Positions 6,324 to 13,282 of a stretch of DNA of 15,430 nucleotides are shown here, one piece after another. The stretch covers positions 1-15,430 of the forward strand of contig DAHVQS010000044.1 in NCBI GenBank assembly GCA_027317645.1, in the 5' to 3' direction. Each line of letters opens with the position of its first letter. The stretch's first letter is position 1. The notes beneath the pieces were generated by a model. That model searched no databases. It saw only the letters and a program-made list of their open reading frames with translations, and had not been told where the DNA came from. A program made the position numbers and the translations under genes. Source of the DNA: Paenalcaligenes sp021793095 (GTDB lineage Bacteria; Pseudomonadota; Gammaproteobacteria; Burkholderiales; Burkholderiaceae_B).

Positions 6324-9089
6324 ATGAGATCGAGCTTGCGTTTTTATTTGTCTTTCGCGTGGATGCTATGTATGGCCCTGGGTTTGGGCTGGTGGACACA
6401 GGCTCAGGCAGCGACCGATGAGCCTCACCTCAATGCGGTGGCCAATGTCGAAGGGGTCAGTGAGTATCGCCTAGACAATGGGCTACGGGTGATTTTAGCC
6501 CCCGATGAATCGCGTTCTAATACCACGGTCAATATGACGTATCTGGTAGGTGCGCGCCACGAGAACTACGGTCAGACGGGAATGGCCCACCTGCTAGAGC
6601 ATATGCTCTTTCGAGGCACCCCCGATATGCCCAACGCCTTGGCCGAGTTTTCCAAGCGTGGCCTCGCTGCCAACGGCACCACCTCATCTGATCGCACCAA
6701 CTATTTCGCCACTTTTGCAGCGGACGAGGAAACCTTACAGTGGTATCTGGACTGGCAGGCCGACGTCATGACCAATGCCACCATCTCTCAAGAAGAACTA
6801 GACGCTGAAATGACCGTGGTACGCAATGAGATGGAACGCGGTGAAAACAGCCCCTTTAGAGTGCTGATGCAAAAAATGCAATCCGCGGCTTTTCAATGGC
6901 ACAACTACGGCAAATCAACCATTGGCGCCCGTTCTGATGTAGAGCAGGTCGATGTGGATCAGCTGCGTGCTTTCTATAAAGAGTATTACCAGCCTGACAA
7001 CGCTGTGCTGATTGTGGCCGGGCGCTTTGATCCTGTCAGCACATTGGCGCACATCCAAGAGGTGTTCTCACGCATCCCCAAACCTGATCGCCGCCTCAAG
7101 CCTGAATATACCGTCGAGCCCGTCCAAGATGGTCCACGCATGGTGACGGTCAAACGCCAAGGGGGATCCCCCATCGTCGCTGCCCAATACCATATCCCTG
7201 CTGAGGCCAGCCCTGAGTTTATACCGCTTAGCCTTGGGGTGAATATTTTGGCCGATACCCCCTCGGGCCGCTTGTACCAAGCGTTGGTCGAAAATGACCT
7301 CAGCACCAGTGTGTTTGGTTTTGCCGCTGGCATGAAAGACCCTGGCTATGCCTTATTTATGGCAGAGCTCAAAGAAGGCATGGATGAGGATCAGGCCCTA
7401 CGGGCGATGAATGAGACGCTGGACGAAATTCGAAACCACCCCTTTACTGAGGACGAGCTTAAACGCGTGCGCAGCCAATGGCTCAATGCCTGGAATCAAG
7501 CCTATGCAGACCCATCACAGTTGGCCATGGCCCTCTCCGAGAGCGCTGCAGTCGGCGATTGGCGTTTGTTTTTCTGGTCTCGAGATCAGGTAGAAAATGT
7601 CCAGCAAGAGCAGGTACAAGAGGCCGTCAACCGCTGGTTTGTGCCCGATAACCGCACCAACGGTAAATATGTGCCTACCGAGCAGCCGCAACGCGCTCCT
7701 CGCGCTGAGCCTATAGACGCAGAAGAAATGCTGGCGGATTACCAGGGGAAAGAGCAAGGCGCTGCCACGGACGGTTTTGACCCCACGCCTGAAGCCATTA
7801 ATGCCGCCACCCAAGTTAAAGACCTGGATCTGGGTAATGGCAATCATGTCAAAATCGCGCTGCTCAACAAACCGACCCGAGGCGATCGCGTCTATGCTGA
7901 GCTAGCACTGCGCTTTGGCACACCTGATGAACTCGTTGGCCTACGTACCGTGGGTGCGGCCACGGCCAGCTTGCTCGAACGTGGCACTACCGAGCTCAAG
8001 CGTCAAGACATCTCGGATCGCTTTAATGAACTACAAACCGATGTTTCTTTTGATGGTACTGCCAATGGCCTAAATGTCTCTATCTCAACGGTACGAGAAC
8101 ATCTGGATGATGCTGTTGCCTTGGTCATCGAGGTAATTCGAAATGCCAACTTTCCAGAGCGTGAGTTAGAGAAGTACAAATCGCAGCGCATTACTGCCAT
8201 CAACAATGCGAAAACCGAGCCGATGGCAGTGGCTCGCCAAGAGCTGGCGCGTCATTTTAACCATTGGCCCGAGGACGACATCCGCTATGTGCCGACCTTT
8301 GCAGAGGCCATCGAGGCGACAGAGTCTCTCGAGCGCCAACAGTTGGTGGATTTCCACGAGCGCTTTTATGGGCTGGGCAATATACGCTTTGCAGCCACCG
8401 GGGCCTTTGACCCTGTCAGCATCGAAAAGGTGCTGGTTGACCAATTAAAAGACTGGCGCCAGGCGCCGGCCTATGTGCGGGCAGACGATGAATATCAGGA
8501 AACGCCCACCGAGCATTTCCGCATCCATACCCCCGACAAGGCAAATGCCTTTTATATGGCCGAACAGCATTTCCCCATTCAGGATACCGATGCTGACTAT
8601 GTCCCGTTGTACCTGACGAATTATCTGTTGGGCCAATCCGAGACCTCACGTCTGTGGAATCGTGTTCGCGTGGATGAGGGGCTCTCGTATGATGTGCGCA
8701 GCCAGCTATCTGTGTCTAATTTTGAGCCACTGACCCGCTGGATCGTCTATGCCATCCACGCCCCCGAAAACTCACAGCGCCTCGAGGAGGTCATCAGAGA
8801 TGAAATCGCCACCACCGTGGTTGATGGCTTCAGCGAAGAAGAGGTGCAAAGCGGGATTCATGCCCTCTTGCGTTATCGCCAACTCGCCCGCAGCAATGAT
8901 CAAAACCTCACCTTTACTTGGATGCAATACTTAGCATTGGATCGAGATTTTGATTGGTCCGCGGAAATTGATGCCCAGCTACAGCGTTTGGATGCCAAAC
9001 AGGTCAATGAGGTGCTGAGAAAATACCTTGATCTGGAAAGCTGGAGCACCGCATTAGGGGCAGATGAAGACAAGCAAAACGAAGAATAA
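6324..9089 (+). CDS. Exported two-domain M16 family zinc metallopeptidase
   Basis: A 921-residue periplasmic (or outer-membrane-facing) peptidase of the pitrilysin/insulinase family M16, expected to degrade peptides inside a closed chamber. The N-terminus has a signal peptide: basic MRSSLR, a hydrophobic core to about residue 24, and a likely cleavage after AQA (residue 29). The first M16 domain (about 45-260) has the inverted zinc motif HLLEH (H89, E92, H93) and the distal ligand E169 in VVRNEMERGE, exactly 76 residues after H93, as in active family members. Its inactive partner half (about 500-700) has no HxxEH. The last part contains SETSRLWNRVRVDEGLSYDV, the conserved Arg/Tyr region of M16 C-terminal domains. 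It starts 27 bp after the VWA gene, with GAGG 10 nt before the ATG, and is followed by a terminator, so it probably closes the operon. A functional link to MoxR/VWA is inferred from position only. Confidence 0.93.
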   Translation: MRSSLRFYLSFAWMLCMALGLGWWTQAQAATDEPHLNAVANVEGVSEYRLDNGLRVILAPDESRSNTTVNMTYLVGARHENYGQTGMAHLLEHMLFRGTPDMPNALAEFSKRGLAANGTTSSDRTNYFATFAADEETLQWYLDWQADVMTNATISQEELDAEMTVVRNEMERGENSPFRVLMQKMQSAAFQWHNYGKSTIGARSDVEQVDVDQLRAFYKEYYQPDNAVLIVAGRFDPVSTLAHIQEVFSRIPKPDRRLKPEYTVEPVQDGPRMVTVKRQGGSPIVAAQYHIPAEASPEFIPLSLGVNILADTPSGRLYQALVENDLSTSVFGFAAGMKDPGYALFMAELKEGMDEDQALRAMNETLDEIRNHPFTEDELKRVRSQWLNAWNQAYADPSQLAMALSESAAVGDWRLFFWSRDQVENVQQEQVQEAVNRWFVPDNRTNGKYVPTEQPQRAPRAEPIDAEEMLADYQGKEQGAATDGFDPTPEAINAATQVKDLDLGNGNHVKIALLNKPTRGDRVYAELALRFGTPDELVGLRTVGAATASLLERGTTELKRQDISDRFNELQTDVSFDGTANGLNVSISTVREHLDDAVALVIEVIRNANFPERELEKYKSQRITAINNAKTEPMAVARQELARHFNHWPEDDIRYVPTFAEAIEATESLERQQLVDFHERFYGLGNIRFAATGAFDPVSIEKVLVDQLKDWRQAPAYVRADDEYQETPTEHFRIHTPDKANAFYMAEQHFPIQDTDADYVPLYLTNYLLGQSETSRLWNRVRVDEGLSYDVRSQLSVSNFEPLTRWIVYAIHAPENSQRLEEVIRDEIATTVVDGFSEEEVQSGIHALLRYRQLARSNDQNLTFTWMQYLALDRDFDWSAEIDAQLQRLDAKQVNEVLRKYLDLESWSTALGADEDKQNEE

Positions 9090-9123
9090 ACCCGTTCTGC
9101 TTAAATACAGCCCTGCTTAAATG

Positions 9124-9157
9124 AAAAAGCCAGTTCATTATTGAACTGGCTTTTTTT
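9124..9157. terminator. Bidirectional terminator between M16 gene and dnaJ
   Basis: Arms AAAAAGCCAGTTCA (9124-9137) and TGAACTGGCTTTTT (9142-9155) form a 14-bp perfect stem around the loop TTAT. A T-run follows in the plus direction (seven T, 9151-9157) and five T end the stem in the minus direction. It lies 34 nt after the M16 stop and about 30 nt beyond the dnaJ stop, serving both convergent genes. Confidence 0.92.
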
Positions 9158-9187
9158 GGCTGAGACTCAACACTGGCGCCGAAAGAG

Positions 9188-10324
9188 TCAAGAAAAGAAG
9201 TCCTTTATTTTATCCTTCCATGATTGGCTCTTGGGAGAGTGCTTATTACCCCCCTCGTGCAAAGCCTCTTCGAATTGGCGTAGCAGTTGCTTTTGTTCCT
9301 CACTCAAGCGTACCGGGGTTTCTACCTGTATGTGGCAGTATAAATCGCCGGGATAACTAGAGCGTACACCGCGAATCCCTTTGCCACGTAGGCGGAAAGT
9401 CTTGCCCGACTGGGTACCCTCAGGAATGGTGATCTCGCCTCGTCCGTCTAAGGTTGGCACCTCGACATCGCCGCCCAAAGCAGCGGTTGTAAAGGGGATG
9501 GTTAGCTCACAATGTAAATCATCGCCATCACGTTGGAAGATATTGTGTGGCTTGATGTGAATCTCTACATAAAGATCCCCCGCCGGGCCACCATTAAGTC
9601 CAGGCTCACCCTTGCCGCTGAGGCGGATGCGCATGCCATCATCAATGCCTGCGGGGATATTCACCTCGAGGGTTTTGTTAGAGCGTACCCGCCCGCCCCC
9701 ATTACATTTGCTGCAGGGCTCTTTGATTTCCTGCCCAGTGCCATGGCAGGTGGGGCAGGTTTGTTGCACGCTGAAAAAACCCTGCTGCATGCGTACGGCC
9801 CCAGCACCGCGACAGGTACTGCATGTTTCGGGTGAGGTACCGGGCTTGGCCCCTGACCCCTGGCAGCTGTCACATTCATCCCAATTAGGGACACGTATTT
9901 CGGTATCTAAACCACTGGCTGCCTCTTCGAGGCTGATGTCCAGGGTATATCGCAAATCGGCGCCACGGCGTACATGCGAACGCCCTCCACCAGCGCCACC
10001 GCGTGCACCAAATATTTCGCCAAAGATATCTCCGAAAGCATCTGCAAAGGCGTCGGCGCCCATCCCACCACCCATGCCGCCCATGCCGGCAGCGTTGGGA
10101 TCGACCCCGGCGTGCCCAAAACGATCATAGGCAGCACGCTTTTCATCGTCATAGAGGATTTCATAGGCCTCTTTGACCTCTTTGAAATTATTTTCAGCCT
10201 CTTTGTCGTCAGGATTGCGGTCCGGGTGATATTTCATCGCCAAACGGCGATAGGCCCGTCGTATGTCGTCCTTGCTAGCACCTTTTTCCAGACCTAAAAC
10301 TTCGTATAAATCGCGTTTTGCCAT
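9188..10324 (-). CDS. dnaJ: Chaperone DnaJ (Hsp40)
   Basis: Cytosolic co-chaperone that delivers unfolded clients to DnaK and stimulates its ATPase. The 378-residue product has all class-I Hsp40 parts in order: J domain (1-70) with HPD at 33-35, Gly/Phe-Met-rich region (about 70-115), and a zinc-finger domain with four CxxCxGxG repeats (CDSCQGSG 151, CSTCRGAG 168, CPTCHGTG 190, CSKCNGGG 204). The two C-terminal beta-sandwich client-binding domains follow. It is the last gene of the grpE-dnaK-dnaJ cluster, 113 bp after dnaK. The start MAKRDLYEVLGL is unambiguous by homology, yet the bases before ATG (CGCTTTTTATTAAC) contain no Shine-Dalgarno, and a terminator-like hairpin ends 8 nt upstream. 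Expression may therefore depend on coupling or be deliberately low compared with dnaK. Confidence 0.98.
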   Translation of the reverse strand: MAKRDLYEVLGLEKGASKDDIRRAYRRLAMKYHPDRNPDDKEAENNFKEVKEAYEILYDDEKRAAYDRFGHAGVDPNAAGMGGMGGGMGADAFADAFGDIFGEIFGARGGAGGGRSHVRRGADLRYTLDISLEEAASGLDTEIRVPNWDECDSCQGSGAKPGTSPETCSTCRGAGAVRMQQGFFSVQQTCPTCHGTGQEIKEPCSKCNGGGRVRSNKTLEVNIPAGIDDGMRIRLSGKGEPGLNGGPAGDLYVEIHIKPHNIFQRDGDDLHCELTIPFTTAALGGDVEVPTLDGRGEITIPEGTQSGKTFRLRGKGIRGVRSSYPGDLYCHIQVETPVRLSEEQKQLLRQFEEALHEGGNKHSPKSQSWKDKIKDFFS

Positions 10325-10332
10325 GTTAATAA

Positions 10333-10351
10333 AAAGCGCAAAAAGCGCTTT
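10333..10351 (-). terminator. Terminator/attenuator-like hairpin abutting the dnaJ start
   Basis: On the minus strand AAAGCGC and GCGCTTT form a 7-bp stem around a TTTTT loop, with two further T before A (a five-T run counting the stem). The stem ends 8 nt before the dnaJ ATG. The shape resembles a short intrinsic terminator or attenuator. Its position would also occlude ribosome loading. Whether it terminates, slows translation or is inert is not known. Confidence 0.5.
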
Positions 10352-10367
10352 GTCACAGAATAATAAG

Positions 10368-10400
10368 GCCCGATTCCTGGATACAGACCAGAAACCGGGC
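10368..10400 (-). other. Inverted repeat in the dnaK-dnaJ intergenic RNA
   Basis: On the minus strand, arms GCCCGGTTTCTGG and CCAGGAATCGGGC pair over all 13 positions, including two G·U wobbles, around a 7-nt loop (TCTGTAT). The following sequence CTTATTATTCTG is T-rich but not a clean T-run. It begins 37 nt after the dnaK stop. It could protect the dnaK 3' end after RNA cleavage or act as a partial terminator that lowers dnaJ mRNA. Confidence 0.55.
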
Positions 10401-10437
10401 AGCTATAAAGAGCTAAAGAATTAGCGCTTGGGGATGA

Positions 10438-12363
10438 TTAGTTATCGCGTTTTACTTCTTTGAAGTCTGCGTCGACGACATCATCATCGGCAGCCCCCTG
10501 CTCGGCATCCGCACCGGCCTCACCCGCTTGTTGCTGGGCTTGGGCCTCGGCGTAGATCTTTTCACCAAGCTTTTGGGCAGCTGCTGTCAGCGCCTCGGTT
10601 TTTTCGTCAATGGCGGCCTTGTCGCCCTCTTTGGTGGCCTCTTCGAGCTCGGTAATGGCTTTCTCGATGGCCTCTTTTTCGGCGGCATCAAGTTTATCAC
10701 CGTGCTCTTCGAGCGACTTGCGTGTGCCGTGGACCATGGCTTCAGCCTGGTTGCGGGCAGTGGCGAGCTCGGCCAAACGACGATCCTCTTCGGCGTGTTG
10801 CTCGGCCTCTTTCATCATGCGCTCGACCTCTTCTTCGGTCAGACCAGAGCTGGCCTTGATGGTGATCTTGTTTTCTTTACCGGTGCCTTGATCTTTGGCC
10901 GATACGTTTAAGATACCATTAGCGTCGATGTCAAAGGTCACCTCAATCTGTGGGGTACCACGAGGTGCTGGAGGAATGCCCTCGAGGTTGAACTCACCAA
11001 GCAATTTGTTGCCTGCGGCGATTTCACGCTCACCTTGGAAGACCTTGATCGTCACTGCGGGCTGGTTATCATCTGCCGTTGAGAATACCTGCGAATGACG
11101 GGTCGGGATGGTGGTGTTCTTTTCGATCATCTTGGTCATCACGCCGCCCAAGGTCTCGATACCGAGCGACAAGGGAGTGACGTCGAGCAAGAGCAAGTCA
11201 GAACGGTCACCAGACAATACCGAACCCTGGATGGCTGCCCCACTGGCAACGGCCTCATCGGGGTTGATGTCACGACGGGGCTCAGAGCCAAAGAACTCTT
11301 TGACCTTTTCCTGCACCTTGGGCATACGGGTCATCCCACCGACCAGAATCACATCGTCGATCTCGGAAACACGTACGCCGGCATCCGTAATCGCAGTGCG
11401 GCAAGGCTCGATAGAGCGCTCAATGAGGTCCTCAACCAGAGCTTCCAACTTGGCACGGCTGATTTTCAGGTTTAAGTGCTTGGGACCCGACTGATCAGCA
11501 GTGATATAAGGCAAGTTGATTTCGGTTTGCTGTGTGGAAGACAGCTCGATCTTGGCCTTTTCTGCAGCCTCTTTGAGGCGCTGCAATGCCAGGATGTCTT
11601 GGGAGAGGTCAACACCGCTTTCTTTTTTGAACTCTTCGATAATGTAATCGATGATGCGTTGGTCAAAGTCCTCACCGCCTAGGAAGGTATCCCCGCTGGT
11701 AGACAAGACCTCAAACTGCTTTTCACCATCAACATCTGCAATTTCAATGATGGAGATATCAAAAGTACCGCCCCCTAGGTCATAAACTGCGACCTTGCGA
11801 TCACCGTCGGCAACCTTGTCCAGACCGAAAGCCAATGCGGCAGCGGTCGGCTCGTTGATGATACGCTTGACCTCGAGACCGGCAATCTGACCGGCATCCT
11901 TGGTGGCCTGACGCTGACTGTCATTAAAATAAGCAGGGACAGTAATGACGGCCTCGGTGACCGTTTCACCCAGGTAGTCTTCGGCAGTTTGCTTCATCTT
12001 GCGCAAAATATCTGCGGACACCTGTTGGGGGGCCAAGGCCTTGCCCTGTGCCTCTACCCATGCGTCGTTATTGTCTGCCTTGACGATTTTATAAGGCATA
12101 AGCTTGATGTCCTCTTGGACCTCGGGCTCTTGGAAACGACGGCCGATCAAACGCTTGACGGCAAAAATGGTGTTTTCGGGGTTGGTCACTGCCTGGCGCT
12201 TGGCCGGAGCACCGACGAGAATCTCGCCATCATCGAGATACGCCACAATCGATGGAGTGGTGCGTGTCCCCTCGGCATTTTCAATAATTCTGACGTTGTC
12301 ACCTTCGACAACAGAGACACAACTGTTGGTCGTGCCTAAGTCAATACCAATGATTTTACTCAT
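10438..12363 (-). CDS. dnaK: Molecular chaperone DnaK (Hsp70)
   Basis: ATP-driven cytosolic Hsp70 that binds exposed hydrophobic peptides, working with DnaJ and GrpE; it also restrains RpoH in proteobacteria. The 641 residues match the usual length. Visible are the nucleotide-binding motifs IGIDLGTTNSCV (5-16), NEPTAAALAFGLD (170-182), DLGGGTFD (195-202, with T200 corresponding to the E. coli autophosphorylated Thr199) and ILVGGMTRMPKVQ (339-351). The interdomain linker LLLLDV (390-395) and substrate domain DVTPLSLGIETLGG follow, then a Gln/Ala-rich lid tail ending DDDVVDADFKEVKRDN, which resembles the conserved EEVD-like bacterial tail. The start is ATG 12363 with AGGA 7 nt upstream. It has its own strong sigma-32-type promoter (12433-12460) in addition to possible read-through from grpE. 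Confidence 0.99.
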   Translation of the reverse strand: MSKIIGIDLGTTNSCVSVVEGDNVRIIENAEGTRTTPSIVAYLDDGEILVGAPAKRQAVTNPENTIFAVKRLIGRRFQEPEVQEDIKLMPYKIVKADNNDAWVEAQGKALAPQQVSADILRKMKQTAEDYLGETVTEAVITVPAYFNDSQRQATKDAGQIAGLEVKRIINEPTAAALAFGLDKVADGDRKVAVYDLGGGTFDISIIEIADVDGEKQFEVLSTSGDTFLGGEDFDQRIIDYIIEEFKKESGVDLSQDILALQRLKEAAEKAKIELSSTQQTEINLPYITADQSGPKHLNLKISRAKLEALVEDLIERSIEPCRTAITDAGVRVSEIDDVILVGGMTRMPKVQEKVKEFFGSEPRRDINPDEAVASGAAIQGSVLSGDRSDLLLLDVTPLSLGIETLGGVMTKMIEKNTTIPTRHSQVFSTADDNQPAVTIKVFQGEREIAAGNKLLGEFNLEGIPPAPRGTPQIEVTFDIDANGILNVSAKDQGTGKENKITIKASSGLTEEEVERMMKEAEQHAEEDRRLAELATARNQAEAMVHGTRKSLEEHGDKLDAAEKEAIEKAITELEEATKEGDKAAIDEKTEALTAAAQKLGEKIYAEAQAQQQAGEAGADAEQGAADDDVVDADFKEVKRDN

Positions 12364-12389
12364 ATGTTTTCCTAGCCTTGTTTCTTAGT

Positions 12390-12410
12390 GCTGCACAGAC
12401 CCTGTACAGC
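12390..12410 (-). promoter_or_regulatory. Hairpin in the dnaK 5' untranslated region
   Basis: On the minus strand GCTGTACAG and CTGTGCAGC pair over nine positions (one U·G wobble) around the loop GGT. It lies inside the predicted dnaK leader (about 60 nt), 26 nt upstream of the ATG. The AGGA ribosome site (12370-12373) is outside the stem, so this is not a classic thermometer hiding the ribosome site. A role in mRNA stability or as a protein site is possible but unproven. Confidence 0.5.
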
Positions 12411-12432
12411 TGAAATTCATCTCATATACTGC

Positions 12433-12460
12433 ATATGGGGCTCGCCCCAGATATTTCAAG
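12433..12460 (-). promoter_or_regulatory. Sigma-32 (RpoH) heat-shock promoter of dnaK
   Basis: On the minus strand the -35 element CTTGAAA (12454-12460), a 13-bp spacer and the -10 element CCCCATAT (12433-12440) match the RpoH consensus CTTGAAA / CCCCATNT at every specified position. Transcription would start near 12426, giving a leader of about 60 nt. The spacer and -10 contain the palindrome GGGGC-TC-GCCCC (12437-12448). Confidence 0.88.
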
Positions 12461-12486
12461 AGCAGGATTAAATTTTTTCCTGCTCT
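12459..12486 (-). other. Inverted repeat between grpE and the dnaK promoter
   Basis: Arms AGAGCAGGA (12459-12467) and TCCTGCTCT (12478-12486) form a perfect 9-bp stem with a 10-nt A/T loop. It begins 9 nt after the grpE stop in the transcribed direction and ends at the -35 box of the dnaK promoter. No T-run follows, so it is at best a partial terminator. It could also stabilise the grpE 3' end. Confidence 0.55.
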
Positions 12487-12494
12487 GGGTGGGC

Positions 12495-13142
12495 TCAACC
12501 TGCAGAGACCATCACCATCGCTGGGCGCAGGACCCGATCAGACAGCGTATAGCCCTTTTGTAAAACCTGGGCAATGGTGCCTTTTTTCTGCTCGGAGGGG
12601 ACATTGGAAATGGCCTGATGCAAGTGCGGATCAAAGGCATCACCCACTGCTGGTGCAACCTCGCATAGCTGGTGACGCTCGAAGGCACTGTCGAGCTGCT
12701 TGAGGGTGGTCTGCACCCCTTCGAACAATACCTCTACAGTTTGATCCTCTTGGTTTAAGGCGGCCTCGAGGCTGTCACGCACTGGGATCAGACTCTCTGC
12801 AAAGCCCTCTACGGCAAACTTACGTGCTTTGGCCACCTCTTCGTCTGCACGGCGGCGAATATTTTCTACCTCAGCGCGGGCACGCAGATATTGGTCTTTA
12901 AAGGCTGCGAGCTCTTGGTGAGCCTTTTGCAGATCATCCATCAGTGCTTGGGTTTCATCGTCCATGGTGGTGTCATTCTCATCTGCCCCGGCCGGCGTCT
13001 CTGTGGTCTGAGCGGCTTGTGCCTGGGGCTGTTCACCATTGGCCGTCTCTGCGTTGTGCACGGATGCATCTGTGTGCTCGTGGGTGGATTTGGTTTCTGT
13101 TTGGGTTGGCTGTTCATGCTGCGATTTGTTTGCTGCAGACAT
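12495..13142 (-). CDS. grpE: Nucleotide exchange factor GrpE
   Basis: Cytosolic homodimeric factor that releases ADP from DnaK to reset the chaperone cycle. I place the start at ATG 13142 (215 aa; MSAANKSQHEQ), which has a GGAG Shine-Dalgarno 6 nt upstream. An in-frame TTG at 13190 would lie inside the promoter and is rejected. Residues 1-60 are a polar, Gln/Thr/Ala/Glu-rich, probably disordered extension. Residues about 60-120 form the long dimer helix with LARAEVENIRRRADEE-like spacing (seen as RARAEVENIRRRADEEV). The C-terminal beta-domain carries the family signature VLQKGYTLSDRVLRPAMVMVS. It is followed after 131 bp by dnaK and preceded by a sigma-32-type promoter. Confidence 0.97.
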   Translation of the reverse strand: MSAANKSQHEQPTQTETKSTHEHTDASVHNAETANGEQPQAQAAQTTETPAGADENDTTMDDETQALMDDLQKAHQELAAFKDQYLRARAEVENIRRRADEEVAKARKFAVEGFAESLIPVRDSLEAALNQEDQTVEVLFEGVQTTLKQLDSAFERHQLCEVAPAVGDAFDPHLHQAISNVPSEQKKGTIAQVLQKGYTLSDRVLRPAMVMVSAG

Positions 13143-13177
13143 CGCTTTCTCCACTACAAATAAATGTTCATATCCTG

Positions 13178-13207
13178 TAGATGCGGGCAAGCCCTTGAAA
13201 TTTCAAC
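13178..13207 (-). promoter_or_regulatory. Sigma-32 (RpoH) heat-shock promoter of grpE
   Basis: On the minus strand GTTGAAA (13201-13207), a 14-bp spacer and CCGCATCTA (13178-13186) closely match the RpoH consensus, with one mismatch in each box. The predicted start is near 13171, about 30 nt before ATG 13142. The -35 overlaps a perfect 12-bp palindrome, TTGAAATTTCAA (13195-13206). No CIRCE element for HrcA is present here. Confidence 0.75.
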
Positions 13208-13282
13208 CCACGATTTTAGGCGACGCTCATGAGCCTGCCTTTTCCAATGATCAGGGGATGAAATGGTTGGACTTGGCCACAT

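Noticed and set aside
9612..10130. 172-codon plus-strand ORF opposite dnaJ
   Set aside because: It is a low-complexity Pro/Ala/Ser shadow of the Gly-rich region and zinc finger of dnaJ, with no recognisable domain.
10528..11494. Several plus-strand ORFs of 90-130 codons opposite dnaK
   Set aside because: They mirror the codon pattern of dnaK, lack ribosome sites and show no family resemblance.
12380..12412. Possible CIRCE element before dnaK (TTAGTGCTG on the plus strand resembles TTAGCACTC)
   Set aside because: The second half GAGTGCTAA at the N9 distance is absent; the local symmetry is the different repeat at 12390-12410.
13143..13190. Longer GrpE starting at TTG 13190
   Set aside because: That codon overlaps the predicted -10 region, lies upstream of the predicted transcription start, and the ATG at 13142 has a good ribosome site.
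13225..13234. Palindrome GCTCATGAGC in the carbonic anhydrase-grpE gap
   Set aside because: Ten bases, no T-run after it in either direction and no known operator match; likely chance.
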